Positions 1 to 12,274 of a stretch of DNA of 64,000 nt are shown here, piece by piece. Origin of the DNA: Parelaphostrongylus tenuis. Lineage: Eukaryota > Nematoda > Chromadorea > Rhabditida > Metastrongylidae. The notes under the pieces are model-generated. The model had not been told where the DNA came from and ran no database searches. It worked only from the letters and a program-made list of their open reading frames with translations. The DNA lies in assembly GCA_019055375.1 (NCBI GenBank), contig JAHQIW010004552.1, positions 22,438 to 86,437 of the forward strand, given 5' to 3'. The translations under genes and the position numbers were made by a program. Positions within the stretch are counted from its first letter, which is position 1; every line of letters begins with the position of its first letter.

Positions 1-589
1 AGTGCAGAAATATAAATCAGTGATTTACGTTTGAGGAAGGGTAGACAACATTTGTCATATTATGGCGAATGCTGTCTACACAAAATGTAGTTGGATGATT
101 TATTGCTAGAGAAAATAGCGGGAAAAAGCAAAGTGGTGAATCACCTTGAAAATGATTTCAAATATACACGTTGTGATGAATATTAGAGGACAAAAGATAA
201 AGCTTTTGGTGCTGATCAATCCCTGAGAGATGCGCCATGCATTCGTCTTCAAGTTTCAACTTCACGTGAGGTGATTTAATGCATATCTGATCTTAACAAT
301 GACTCGCAATCACCTCGAATCAGTGTTGCCTATTCTCTCAGTCAAGTCTAGGACTAGTCTGTCACTAATTTACCGACGCCGGAGGGTTGGATGGGTTCGA
401 GGGCTATAGCGCGAGATTAGAACCATCGACCTTGTGCTTGACGCAGAGCACCTCTAATCAGTGCGTTGCATGAGCTCCGATGAGATTTACACGCTCAAAA
501 TGTGTCGGAGCTTGCCTGTTTTCACTGCTACGCTCACTGCTCATCTCTGAGAATGATCGTTTTCTTAAACTACGTTATTTCGTAGTGAT

Positions 590-815
590 ACAGAGTTATG
601 TTCGAAAGTTTCGAGTCAGGCGGAACTCAAACTCACATCTCATTCTATCCGGGAGCGCGTGCTCTAACCCGTTGCACTGCTGACGCCATTTTGCACACGA
701 CTCTCTCTACCCTGCAACGCATCTATCTGTCAGCTACCAACCCTTAGTGGTATCACTCTGTATCACTGGGAATATTTATAACATCATAGCACAGTAAAAA
801 AGCGGTTAAATAAAG
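590..815 (-). repeat. tRNA-like short interspersed unit (copy A)
   Basis: The core lies on the minus strand at about 605-690 and carries the same blocks as the unit that follows: a 'gtgcaacgggttagagc'-like A-box region and a B-box-like segment, followed by a conserved TCAGC/TGACGC tail. Outside the core are arms ('gatagatgcg', 'taacatcata', 'agcggttaaata') shared with copy B. The 3' arm after it runs in the plus direction, so this copy is rearranged. It is probably a non-autonomous tRNA-derived element; whether it is a SINE or a MITE is not settled. Confidence 0.6.
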
Positions 816-819
816 ATTC

Positions 820-1112
820 CTGGTTGATCATTCAATACCCAATTTCTGTCAGCGTGACTGGGTTTAATATCGATACCAACTACCTATGATATACCATTGG
901 CGACTGGCGGCTAACAGGTAGATGCGCTGTAGAGTAGAAAGAGTGGTGTACAAAATGGGCACCCAGTAGTGCAGCGGGTTAGAGTGCACGCTCCCGGATA
1001 GCGTAAGATGTGGGTTCGAACCCCGCCTGACGCGAAACTTTTACACACCACTCTGCGTCACCGCGAATATTTGTAACATCATAACACCGCAAGAAGCGGT
1101 TAAATAAAAAAT
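820..1112 (+). repeat. tRNA-like short interspersed unit (copy B, best preserved)
   Basis: A unit of roughly 290 bp. The core at 955-1036 has an A-box-like stretch (about 965-985) and a clear RNA polymerase III B box, GGTTCGAACCC, at about 1013-1023. The core is framed by an inverted pair: GAGTGGTGT at 941-949 and ACACCACTC at 1045-1053. Outside it lie a 5' arm (starting near 'ggttgatcattcaata') and a 3' arm ending 'aagcggttaaataaa'. The same architecture recurs in at least six other places in the window, in both orientations. I infer a tRNA-derived non-autonomous element rather than a working tRNA gene, because no complete cloverleaf can be drawn. Confidence 0.7.
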
Positions 1113-1302
1113 TTTGTATGTTCTTTCTGCCGAATTTATGAGGAAGATAGAGATGCTCTCCTCTGAAGGTACTAAAATCGTCTTTTCAAACTATAATTTA
1201 TGTATATACTGAAGTGTAAAAGATGAGTGAAGCAAAGTCAAAGATTTCGAAGAGAAAAATTAATCTTACAAGACACTATCCCCCTTCGTTTGGGGCATTT
1301 CG

Positions 1303-1560
1303 CACATCAGACCACATGACATGTTGGCTCAAACAATAACGTTTTACACTGTAAGTCAAGCAAAAATATCAATAAACATATAGAGTTGTGCACTCGATTG
1401 CTCACAGGCTGGTATTTTTATCATATTATTTAGTTCGAAAATTCTGAAAGACGACGGGTTGCTCGACTGACGAAACTCTAAGGTCGAAACACGTGTATCG
1501 GGTGTACAAGAGCACATTTACCAGACCACATGGACATGTTGGCTTAAATAATAATGAAGA
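1303..1560 (+). repeat. Modular dispersed repeat, copy 1
   Basis: Shares blocks with 6470-6770, 15920-16240 and 17000-17300: 'agaccacatgacatgttggc', 'ggtatttttatcatatta', 'gacgacgggtt', 'cgaaacacgtgt' and 'gtacaagagc'. In this copy the 'ccacatgacatgttggct' block appears at both ends, at about 1310 and about 1528. It has no coding capacity and is probably a non-autonomous DNA element. Confidence 0.55.
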
Positions 1561-1890
1561 ATTTCAGAGATTGTTAATAGCTCAGCAAGCAGTGCACCAA
1601 CATCAATACTTCTTATTATGGGTTCCTCGTATATAACGTTCGAGGGTTAGACGACTAGTGAGAAAAGATAAAATCTCAGACTGGATAGGCAATCACTGGC
1701 ACCGAACGAAACGATCATTCCTATGACAGAGACTGATTATCGCATTGATTGCTCTAGGTAGAAACGCTCCAGTGTGCTTATCTCAGGGTTGCAAGGATAA
1801 TCGACACAACCCAGCATTCATTGGCATTCGTGGCGAACTCAAAGAGCCATAGCATCAACCGCTTCTCACCTCGCAACAAACATTTGATAT

Positions 1891-2269
1891 AATTTTCAAG
1901 AATGTTTAAAGCCTTAACGAGATTGTTACGTCAGACCCATACACGTGTTTCAAAGGTCTCTCCCTCTTCGTCAATGCCCACGCCCCATATTAAAACCTGC
2001 GTTGAAGCAAGGAGAGAGGCGTATGTGGCGACAGCACAGCGTACAATGACACTGTGCTATCACCACTTGAAAACTTGATCCATCGACTGAGAAGTGGTGA
2101 TAGTACAGTGTCATTGTACGCTGTGCGGTCGCCACATACGCCTCTCTCCTTGCTTCAACGCAGGTTTCAATGTGGGGCGTGGGCATTGACGAAGAGGGCG
2201 AGACCTTTGAAACACGTGTGTGGCTCTGGCGTAACAATCTCGCTAAGGCTTTAAACATTCTTGAAAATT
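1891..2269. mobile_element. Palindromic MITE / foldback element with 178-bp arms
   Basis: The left arm 1891-2068 is the reverse complement of the right arm 2092-2269 with few mismatches, around a 23-bp spacer (2069-2091). It starts AATTTTCAAGAATG and ends CATTCTTGAAAATT. The open frames inside it are symmetric by-products of the palindrome, not genes. A lone right arm of the same family lies at 52157-52281, which shows that this is a dispersed element. No autonomous partner was recognised. Confidence 0.85.
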
Positions 2270-2279
2270 ACTCAAAGAG

Positions 2280-3600
2280 CAGCTGAACGCACACATAGAA
2301 AATCTTTGCAGATGATAAATACGAATACGTGAAACGAATGCCAGAGTTGCTGGGATCCGTAGAGTGTTCCAATTGAAATTAGGTCATTTGAAAATTGTAA
2401 CTGCAACAATCAGTTAGTGAAGTAGAAAAATAGATATGTAGGCCATAAAGTAGAGAAGAAAAACGAAGCGCAAATTCTTCGAGCCGCACCACGAAGCCCT
2501 CGAAAGTTGGCGGTTCTCAGTGATTAAGAAAGGAGAAACAGCAGCTACTCCACTAGGAAACACCTAATTCAACACACTCTTACTTGTTCTTTTTGACCTT
2601 TCCGTGGCCATGCATAGAACGATATTGACGTTTTCTTCGTTGCTTTCAAAACCATAAACCGCCCTTAATTATTCGATTCACAATAGAAAATAGAATGATC
2701 CTCCGTCACAAAACTAAACTCTAGAACAATTATAACATGCGACACACCCGAGAATAGAAGAAATCAAGATATGATTTCTAGAGTATCTCAGGATTATCAA
2801 AGTCAAATTGAGCGCCATCACATTCTGTCCTATTAAGCTGTCCAAAATTGAAAATTTCATCAATCTGGATGTGAAAATAGGGTCACATCTCTTATTAATA
2901 TTTCTACAATATGTCTGCAACTGTTGCTCCTCTTTTCGTTGCCAGCATGACGAAATTTAAGCATTCTATGAAACTTTCCAACTGCGAATTTGACATCATA
3001 AACCTAATGGTCTAAAAGCTAAGGCAGTTCAGATACCAAGCTAATCATAGAGGAGATACAAAAGAGCCGACATCACTCATTTGTTAGAATAAAAAATTCT
3101 GATAAATCTCCACACGTACTAGACCACAAATCAACAACAAACCGTATCAAGAAGTCACTTGAGATCAAAATATGCCATTAACAATGGGACGAACAAAAGG
3201 AATGGCATTGCTCAAAAAGTCGTCAGGGGTAGATAAAAACATTAAAAACACAATTAGCTGCGTAAAGAGAGACATCTGCCGGTAGATAATTGCTCTACGG
3301 ATGCCTCTTTTTTGTGAGAACCCGGTCCATAAAACGAAACACCTGGCTGGCATTTAGAGGTAGAACAATGAGCTCACGAGCAGAAGGTAATCACTTGGTC
3401 ACACAACGCTTGTGAAGATCAACATTGTACGCACAAAGAGATGATGTAACAGATATTCTCTCGAACAAGTGCTATTTTTTATTTCGTACTTTCATATATT
3501 TATGAGAGTAAGGGGAGGAGGGATATAGTCGGGTGACTGACAAATAATCGATAGGCGCATTAGTTTAGCTATCCTCGAGAATGCAAAGTAATCTGTCCGA
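2280..3600. other. No recognisable gene
   Basis: AT-rich sequence with only short, unsupported open frames on both strands. I see no splice-bounded coding segment or family motif here. Confidence 0.5.
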
Positions 3601-3634
3601 CTAGTATCTTACAACGTTTGTAAAGAATTTGGAA

Positions 3635-3725
3635 GAGTGATAGCAGAACACAAGCCCTGGTATTTAGCATGCGCTCCCGGATAGAGTGAGATCTTGGCTG
3701 GACTCCCGTCAAATGTTCAAAGCTT
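3635..3725 (+). repeat. tRNA-like unit, core fragment
   Basis: Contains 'gcatgcgctcccggatagag' followed by 'tgagatcttggctggactccc', matching the core of the unit at 955-1036. The B box has decayed (GGACTCCC in place of GGTTCGAACCC). The arms are not clearly present. Confidence 0.45.
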
Positions 3726-3729
3726 TGCG

Positions 3730-6460
3730 TATCATTTAACAATTTTGTGGATGAAATTCTCAAACAAGAGATGAATGTAAACAGACGAATCAAAAGCCAA
3801 AAGCACCGGGACACGCACGATATAAAAAAATGATACAAGTCAAATAAAGCGATAAAGTAAAAGAATAATTTCACGAACATTGATCAGCTGTGCTGCACAG
3901 AGCATAAATCAAGGCGAATCGATATATGCTGCGCATCACCACTGCACATCCTCGCCTCTCTGCCTCTTCCCTGTCTGCAGCGACACGAGCAGGCTCCACC
4001 CACACTGTATGTAGAGTTGGCCTTTCACACCACGAAATTTCGACATCGACGGTGTTTCCGGAAATATCGTATTTCAGTCATTCCGTATGGGACCTGATCG
4101 TCGCCCTTTGCTGCCAGAGCTCGACTTGTTGGAGGTAGCGAAAAGATCTTCTCATCAACTAGGAGGAAAATACAAGTTATGTGTGATGATGACGTTCTCA
4201 AAAAAGTCCTCGTACAAATGGCATATGATATGTAAAAATACAAAAGACTGCAAATTGTCTGCCGAAGGACTCAAAACTTGCGTCGAAATTCTTCTACACT
4301 TCTTCGAATCAGAATTTGGAGCGCATCTCTATAAAAACTAAGGATTTATTGGGTTGGCTAAAATACTATTGCGGTTTATGCTTTGTCGAGACGCGTCACT
4401 TGGTTTTTAGAATAATTCTTGAATAAATGTGATTATGTTATACATCATTCCAATGCGCATTCATCGTATTACGCTTTGCTGCTGATGTCATTATACTTGC
4501 CGCTTATTCTATGCTCATTTCAGACTTATGAAAAAGCGTTCAACGGTGCAAAAGTAATCGCGGTTTGAGATCGTGACTTGAAAAAGAGTCTTCAAAGCTG
4601 AAAAGACAGACTGTAACATCAACAACGGATTTGTCCTAAAGATTTTCAAATATCTTTTAGAGCATTGACGGCATTCAAAAATTTTTTAGAATAGGACGAA
4701 AGCCTAAAACATGAGGAGCGTAGTGCCCCTATGGGAAGTTGGTAGCGAGCAGTTTGAAGCAATCATCGAAACTGATTCTCTTACGACTGAAAGATATTAA
4801 AAAAGAACTTAATGTCGACAATTCCGCGATCGTTCGTAATTTGTCAGAAGTAAAGTAGGTGTAATTGCGATTCCGAACCGCTAACAACCAGAGATACTTC
4901 TGCACCGAACTGACAGTGATGAAGAAAAGAGAATTGATGCTCAACCCTATCGTAGTTTCCCTTAGATGGCTGAAAACAAGTACCAGCCACGTAAGACTGC
5001 TTATTGCAAAATGGACCAAGATCAAACATGTTGCAGGTCAAACAATCCTACCGAAGATACCTCTCATCATTCTTTCGTTAATTTTATAAGAGCATTTGAC
5101 AACTTCGCGACTATTGCAATCGCATCAGCATCCTCCAGCTGAGGAGTGGACCTGCTTTGAATAAAAAATTTAAAAATGTTAAATTAAGTTATCAAAGAAA
5201 CTCATTCCTTTGTCAGAGCGTTAATAACCACTGTTGGAATAATGACCGAATTCAGAGGTAATACGCAATGAAACCATATCAAGTCTTCGTTTTGATTTTC
5301 TATCATCTCAAAAAGTAGCAAGAAAAACTGAAATAGTGATCAGTGAGCTCAACAAAGCCGGAAAGGAGAGTGTACGCATAAATTGCAGGAATGGCTGATT
5401 CTCTAATTACAGAATTCAACTTGTACGTGTACCACGAACTCTTAGTAAATATTGAGAGCAACACGAGTGAGAACATCAATACAAAGATTTCTGCACTGAC
5501 TTCATTTCTTCTTTGCACCTTTCATGAAAGTCACGGACCAGCTGAAGGATCCTAAACTTCGCCATGACTTTTCCGACTCAGTTGTCTGTAATTTTACAGA
5601 CTGTAGCTGAATTCTGTTAACCGAGTCAACGTTTGAGTTTACAGTTCTAAGCTTTTTCGCTCTCATCTTCTCATCGTAAGTGTGCACTGGCAAATTTTTT
5701 GCTCTTGGACTTATGTTCCCATCTGGCGTGCATATTAACCTTTTGTGCTCAAGCGTTTTTGCTTTCGCAAGTTCTTCTTATCGGCTGGGCACTGAAGCCC
5801 TTCGTGTGCTCCAATTTATAATCAAACTATAGGATTACTGCACTGCTCTATCTGACAGGTCTTTTGTAGAAGGTCTGTACATAAACACGATTCACAATGG
5901 AGAAAGTTTGTTTGCAGTTCTCGTTCCTAACGTCCTGGGATCCGTAAAATGAAAGAAAAAGTGCTCCTACTGTTTCTACCTCGCTTGGCTATCTCAACCC
6001 TATCACGATAAACCTGTATAACTTTGAAAGTCCCACAGATAAAGGCGAGCACGTCAATATCGAGTGCAATCAAATCAGGTCTTAATTCGACATGATCAGA
6101 GCCAATTACAATCATTGGCAGTCCTTTCGACGATCTATTCTGTTTGTCGTGGCATTATTGCAGACTCTTGACCTTTGTCATTTAATCGATAGTCTTATTC
6201 AACTATTACAGCTCTTGAACTGGTCACAATCCACTTTTTACAGAGCTGCTGTGCAGTTGGAACTGATCGTTTTGTTATGACAGTAGTTTAGGAATCTAAA
6301 AGTTTGCCAAGACAAAGCAAAAAACAAAGAAACGACCTTACAGTCTCGTCAGTCGGGCAGAACTCCTCGTCTTTTAATCTTTTTAGCCAATCCTCTGTGG
6401 GTGCTCCAGTCCCCACACTAAGAGACTAAGAGGGATAAGAAAACACTGAGAGGCATCGAA
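3730..6460. other. No recognisable gene
   Basis: Several short open frames (for example 4087-4341 plus and 4729-5025 minus) overlap one another on opposite strands. None has a domain signature, a signal peptide or convincing splice sites. Probably intergenic or old repeat. Confidence 0.4.
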
Positions 6461-6469
6461 GACGAACGT

Positions 6470-6770
6470 TTTAGACTGTAAGCCAAGTAAAAATATTGCA
6501 GAACTTACAGTCTTGCACACTCGAATGCTTTTTGACTGGTAGTTTAATCATATTATGCCTTTATTTCGAGTGTTTTATTAGGATCATGCTCAAATTTCAA
6601 AAGATCTCTTCATTACTGTTTGAGCCGACATGTCATGTGTTCTGTCAAATGGGCTCTTGTACAGTCCGATACACGTGTTTCGATCTTACAGTTTTGTCAG
6701 TCAAGCAAAACCCGTCGTCTTCAACATGGATTGAAGAGTTTCCGCAATTTATTCTGAAATAATTTTCTAC
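6470..6770 (-). repeat. Modular dispersed repeat, copy 2
   Basis: Carries the blocks 'tatcatattatgcctttat', 'gctcaaatttcaaaagatc', 'gacatgtcatgtg', 'ggctcttgtacagtc' and 'acacgtgtttcgatcttaca', in the order seen at 15920-16240. The second half is the reverse complement of the equivalent blocks at 1303-1560 and 17000-17300. Confidence 0.5.
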
Positions 6771-6864
6771 TTTCCAGAAATTAACAGGCATTCAGTAATA
6801 GAGTTGTAGAGGGAACATCGCTCTAGCATTCCATACACTTAGGCTTCCATTTTTATTTTCGTTA

Positions 6865-7808
6865 TGAAGGGACAAATGAATATCCGACCTCATTCGCTAG
6901 ACAGGAACTTTTCATAGGAGTGTTTGTAATTAATCGAAAGGGTTTTCAAAAAGCCTTTTTGACGCATTTCTCGCCGCACAAAGCTATTTCTTTAGACTGC
7001 AAGTGTGAGCAGACAAAATAAGATTGATTTACATGGGAGAGCCATGTGGTCTTTGGTCACTTCGCCGATCGCTCGGCGAGGCAACGAAGTCAGTTGAGGC
7101 GATGATGGATCTATTTTCGAGCATATGAATGGACAAACTGCTGTTGAAACTAGAATGAGAGACCAGAACGTGTGGAGAAAATCTCATAGCATCCGAATGT
7201 CTTCGAGTCCCTGCTGAAGGCAACTGGGACATTCTGGCCTTCTGATCATCTAAATCACAATGATGATTGATTTATGGCGTGTTTATGGTAAAGTGAAAGT
7301 GTTGAAAGTCTTTTAGCAGCAGAGCCATACGTTTTATCTGAAATTTTTCTTCCAAAGCAGTAGAGAAATTCCCATCTGAATAAAAAAGATCACACTAGCA
7401 TAAGATCAGTGGAAAATCGTTAGTAATTGTGCACTCCCCGTTGCTGTCTCGCCCATCGGCCAGTGATTCGGCCACAGGCCACCTTGCTAGCGCATTTGAA
7501 TTAATCTTAATCTCCTTGCCGCGTTGCGGAAGGACGGAATTCCCAGAAAATACACAGCGTTGGAACCAGCAAACATTATGCTACTGACTGATCACAGATA
7601 GTTTAAAAGAAGAGTGCTATTTGGTAAGAAATATTCGCGTCTGTAACATAGTTTTATCGTGGATTCTATAGCGCTATGAAAAGGTCCTTCCAAAAACCTA
7701 AGAAGTAGAGCTGTAGTAAGCAATCCAAGCCTTCGAATAGTTACTAACACTCCTATGGCAAGTACCTTTTCAGCAAATGAGATCGCTTTTGATTTGTCCC
7801 CTTTCAAT
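6865..7808. mobile_element. Foldback (MITE-like) element with diverged inverted arms
   Basis: The left arm, about 6865-6945, and the right arm, about 7725-7808, are reverse complements at moderate identity; shared blocks are GGGACAAAT, CTCATT.GCT, CATAGGAGTGTT and TCGAA. The same terminal sequence, in the same inverted arrangement, bounds 40805-41625. The interior, about 780 bp, has no recognised coding sequence. I infer a non-autonomous DNA element. Confidence 0.55.
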
Positions 7809-7814
7809 AAAGAG

Positions 7815-8640
7815 GAAAGTTTTCGTTTTCATTTTGTATTTCGAAATAAACCTGCCACTAAGCCTAAGGCTACAAGTGCATAACGTAATCTTCTTTTCGT
7901 TTTCACGGTGCTCCATGAAGACCTTTTTTACAAACCCAAACCTAGTTTCGAAGTCGCTGAAATAGTATTATATGTAATAAAAGTCTTTCAAAATACCACT
8001 CACAATCCCACCCGCATCGGTGTAAATTGTAGTGAGTATTGCACAATTTCATTGAAACTACCATTGGCAGTTTACACACCTAACTGAGCAAACACTGCTC
8101 GCCTTCAATTTCATTTTCGCCTGTGCAGTGCGTCAAGATGACCTTCTTAGAAAGCAAGTATAGCGTCAAAAGCAGTAAAATAGCATCAAAAACATTAAGA
8201 TTTGATCTATCAAATGACTGCTAGAAGTCTTAAAACGAAAAAAAGGCGTTTCTTGCAAAGACGTTCCTAATTGGCTTTGTGTTGATCGTAATTTAACCCC
8301 TTTTGGGACCCTTCCACTAATGGTCCACTCGCCTTTCTGCATTTGCTCATCGAGCACAAATTTTTAGTAGACCTTTAGCAGTCATTTGAAAACTTAAAAA
8401 TCTTATTTCTAATACCTTGTTTAAAACTCAGGAACGCCTTTCTGATGAACTGTAGCAACGAAGAAAGGTTTACGTTTCTGTAAGGACTATAGGAGGTGGT
8501 TTGTTGGCGTTCTCACCGGGCAAAGCTTATTTATCAGAGCTTTCTTCATTCTGTGGTATACTATTAGCTATACTTACCTTAAGATGGACCTGTCGTGGGA
8601 CAAAATGGCCTGCTACTCATGCACGAATGGCGAATAGGGA
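7815..8640. other. No recognisable gene
   Basis: Short overlapping open frames only; no family motif seen. Confidence 0.45.
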
Positions 8641-8644
8641 GAAG

Positions 8645-8960
8645 CGTCAGTGAAAAAACGCTCAAGATATATGGAGCTTCCTCTAAGTGATCCAATCGCT
8701 ATTGATCCTCCTGACTGCTCTCTCTAGCTTCAAACTTTCTGAGCCACTTCCTAGCCGTCGTTTCTGCAGCGGTATCATCGCCCAAGCACCACTAATCCTG
8801 CGCACTGCTTCACTAGCATTTGACCGTAAGCGTCATGCGTGTATGAAGAGCAGGAGAATTTTTTTCCCAAGGCATCCACGTCTTCGAGCAAGTATAGGCA
8901 AGTTGCATACGAAAATGTTCGAAGAAATTGCAATCAAGCGGTACCAAAGTCATTAGATTT
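8645..8960 (-). pseudogene. mariner transposase N-terminal relic
   Basis: The minus strand encodes a segment resembling the second helix-turn-helix of mariner-family transposases: TAAETTARKWLRKFEAR followed by a SQEDQ block. This corresponds to the usual 'T..RWF.KF..GD.SLED' pattern. A preceding 'ASEAVRRISGAW' block fits the first helix region in another frame, so at least one frameshift separates them. There is no catalytic domain. It is the DNA-binding half only, and dead. Confidence 0.6.
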
Positions 8961-8989
8961 TAACTTCTTCCATTTAAGAAATGTGATGT

Positions 8990-9940
8990 TTATTGCTCTA
9001 GTGTCAAAGCTTTTGGAACGACCCAATAAAATCAAAACAAAAAGCAATATCTATGATGATGTGACAAAATTTTTCACAGGCGTCAGAATTTAGAGTTATT
9101 TCAAGCGGAGAGAGTTTCTTCGAATCAATAACGGGAATCATGTCCTTTAGAACGGAAGTTGAAATCGCTACGAAAAACGCCACTAAAGGAAGCGCAATTC
9201 TCGTTATTTATCTGAAAAACTCTAGTTGCTAAACGGATTTGATATTCTAATACAGCACGATATGCCGTTCCATTATTCAAACCTGCACGAAGTTGGTACT
9301 TCTCCTTACTTATCGTAGAGGAAGAGCACAACCCCATAAAGTTGTTAAAAATCTGAGCACAAAGGATTTAGGAGCATGAGCGATGATAATAAAAGTTCAG
9401 AGCGCGAAATACACATGCACACATGATTGGAGATAACGGAATCGTCCCTTTTCTTTCTTTTCTATGTATCTATTTGCCAAATAACAATGTGTTGAAGAAA
9501 CGATTTCTATTGCTTAAGCTGACGGTTCTTGGTTGCAGTCCGTAATCACTGGAGAGATTCTTGATGACGTGGCTCGCTGAAATGGAAGTTGAGCAAGTGG
9601 TATCTGTTGATTTCGACGCAAATGAGCTATTTGAAGGGTTGAAAATACTGAAGTGAGGTGGCTTTTCCCTCAAATACGTTCGTATCCATAGTTTCCCCTT
9701 GGCATCAATATTTCTAGGCTTGTAAAACCTGTTCGATAAGGCTGATAGTTAATGTGTATCGTCTTGAATTAGAGAATAAGATTGTTTACTAATGAGAAAA
9801 CGAGGAAGTGTCAAACGAGAAAGTCTTTTCCAAATATTGCATGCATTTTAGTGCAGCGGAAACTTAAAACGAAAACCTCATGTGCAACACTTATTTGCTT
9901 CCCATACTGCTCGAAGCCTATCAAGGTATAATTGTAGAAT
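8990..9940. other. No recognisable gene
   Basis: Nothing beyond short unsupported open frames on both strands. Confidence 0.45.
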
Positions 9941-9944
9941 TTCA

Positions 9945-10045
9945 ATCACTTCTCGAACTTGCGGTGAATGCAGAACCCGCGTCTCACCCTCTGCGAGGCG
10001 TGTGGTAACCACTACGCCATTGCGACTCCCGCCTTGCTATCGCAC
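9945..10045 (-). repeat. tRNA-like sequence (probable SINE head)
   Basis: On the minus strand, 'aatggcgtagtggttaccac' resembles a polymerase III A box with its T-G-G-N-N-A-G-T-G-G core. It is followed about 35 bp later by 'gcgggttctgcattc' in the B-box position. No complete cloverleaf could be drawn. Confidence 0.4.
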
Positions 10046-10089
10046 TTTCTACTATAGAACCCTCATCGTAAATGCTTCATGAACCTAAC

Positions 10090-12265
10090 CGTACTACATT
10101 CAGCTACGTGCATCTTTCTGCACTATTCACGTTTATCATAACATGCAATTCAGAGCAGAAGAATAATGTTTCCTTCCGCTCATAAGGATCAAAGCTCGTA
10201 GATTGGCGAGAACGACGAGAACAAGCTTTATAATATCTACTACTAAGTTGATAATGCCTTGTTGCTGGTCATTGCTCTTTACCACCCTCCATTACCGTCT
10301 GCTTTAACCCAGGTAATGTCGCCTGTTAGATCTCCGCATCTATTTTTATGAGTGATTGACAGTTACTCTAATTGCAGTCTCTTCATGGCTCCATGAAAAG
10401 GCTTTCCATCTCTCTCACTGACTGTGCGCCTGATACATGATTGAGGACAAGTGTGGAAAAAATGATGACTACTATTAAACTTGGCGCGGAGGGGCCAAGA
10501 GTGCTTCGTTTTAATCGATACGTCATCTGGCCCTCCAAAAATTTATTTTGCCGTTTAGTCGACCTTGTTGGAGCCAGATCATTCATCATGAAGCACCATT
10601 TTACACATCCGTCCCAGATGCCCTTCTATAACTGGCAAAGCGGTGAGTTATTCTATCTACTGGGTGTAAGTGGGCGGGTGGGATATATCAAGTATAGGTC
10701 CATTTTTACGACTACTGTTTTCTTTGTCATGTTTCAGAATCGATGCTTCCACATTGCTTTCCTCAAGAAATGTTTCGCTGCATAATTACAACAATAGCAA
10801 CGTCACTGCGAAAGGAATGCTGGCATACTTGGTAAATTTTATTTTTGACTATCATGATGTGTGATAGTATAGCTCTTTCTGATCCTGTCACATAATGCTT
10901 CATGTCCTCTTTGTTAAAAAGTGGTGAAATTGCGTGGTTGCAATTGCATTATATAGCTCTTGAATAATCACTGTTTAAAATGGGAGGGGAGTAAAGAGCG
11001 CGTCGTTTTCATTGTTCCCATATCCAGTTCTCTACCAACTCAGTCGACATGAATCTGCTTGAGGGTATGGCTGCCTTGACTCATATCAGCGACCCTGTTG
11101 AGGATCATTAAGGGTAAAGTGCTTGTGATCAACAAGCAGTAGGCAAGGCAGTCTAACACAGTATGAGTCACATTGTCACATTCCTGATCTTCGGCCTTTC
11201 GTTGAATCATTTAATTCGAACGAGTAAGACTAGGGATTTAGATCATTGTGCTTTCGAAGCCCGCTTGCATATGCTTGTTTTCGGCATTCATATCTCCAAT
11301 CAGCACTGCTATTCGTTCTTCAAAATTTGGTATTGCCAGTTTTTCGAAAATGCTTACCTAAAATAGCCATATAGTTTCTTCCAGAAGAATAAAAAATATT
11401 GAAAATTTGAAAGCATTGGAACATACAGCCTACTTGCTTTACTAAGTTTGCGACGAACAAGTTTATTGTGTCGACGACTGTCTAATTCGTATACATAATT
11501 TTTCTTTAGTACTGGGAAAATCAATTTTCTGAGTGGATATAGTTCATCAAAATTCAATCATTGAAATTGCGTTTGGAGCATGTGATTGTCCGATTGGTCT
11601 TGTGAGGCTTGACTTATCACACTCGTGTTACATATCACAGTGTCATTACTATAGCCTCTCCAGACTAGATAATGGCCATGAGATGAGTGAGATCCTACAA
11701 GTCTTAAGATTTTTCTGAGTCACCGCACTTGTCCTGCTCCCAGCTAGTGACCTTGAAAATCGTTTAGTGTCAGAGCAAATTTGTGATTTCCCTGAACGAG
11801 TAGTTGAGTTTACCGTGTTTTCTTGAATTATAGTGCACTCAGCTGAAGCTTTTCAAACTCTTCTGAACTACACGTCTTCCTATTATACCACAAACAGCAT
11901 TTAGGCGCTACTTATGCCACTTTAAGTCACTAATATACTAGATTATTAAGTTATTTAATCTCGTTAGAGAGGTTCTCCTGAGCTAGCGTATTACGGCGTC
12001 TTCTCCTTTCTCATGATCGTAGTGATCGGAAATGTTCGTTGTCTTTGTCCATTTATACACTGTAGTGCGGTATAGATATAAGAACTTACATTAAGAATTT
12101 GCTAAGTGTATTGATTTATGTGTGTTCTCTTACTTAACGCATAAAATGGAATTGATCTACGCAGTTGTAGATGGCCATGGCTATGTGGTGCAGCTAAGCA
12201 TAAATTGAGTGCGATAGAAAAGGGAGCTATTCTAGAGATCGACGCAGATTTCCAATTATTGATTT
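10090..12265. other. No recognisable gene
   Basis: The open frames around 10441-10864 (plus) and 10383-10589 (minus) overlap antisense and have no domain that I recognise. I searched the 3' part of this stretch for the missing first exons of the downstream henn-1 locus, especially a D-x-G-C SAM-binding motif, and did not find one. Confidence 0.4.
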
Positions 12266-12274
12266 TTGCTCTGC

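Noticed and set aside
370..480. Possible minus-strand tRNA-like sequence
   Set aside because: A B-box-like 'ggttctaatct' is present, but no convincing A box or stem pairing could be drawn.
7020..7235. 67-codon minus frame inside the foldback element
   Set aside because: No recognised domain and enclosed by MITE arms; treated as interior filler.
10383..10640. Minus frame starting MMNDLAP, recalling the RTE C-terminal block
   Set aside because: Only seven residues resemble RTE; the following sequence does not match the element, so I did not call a fragment.
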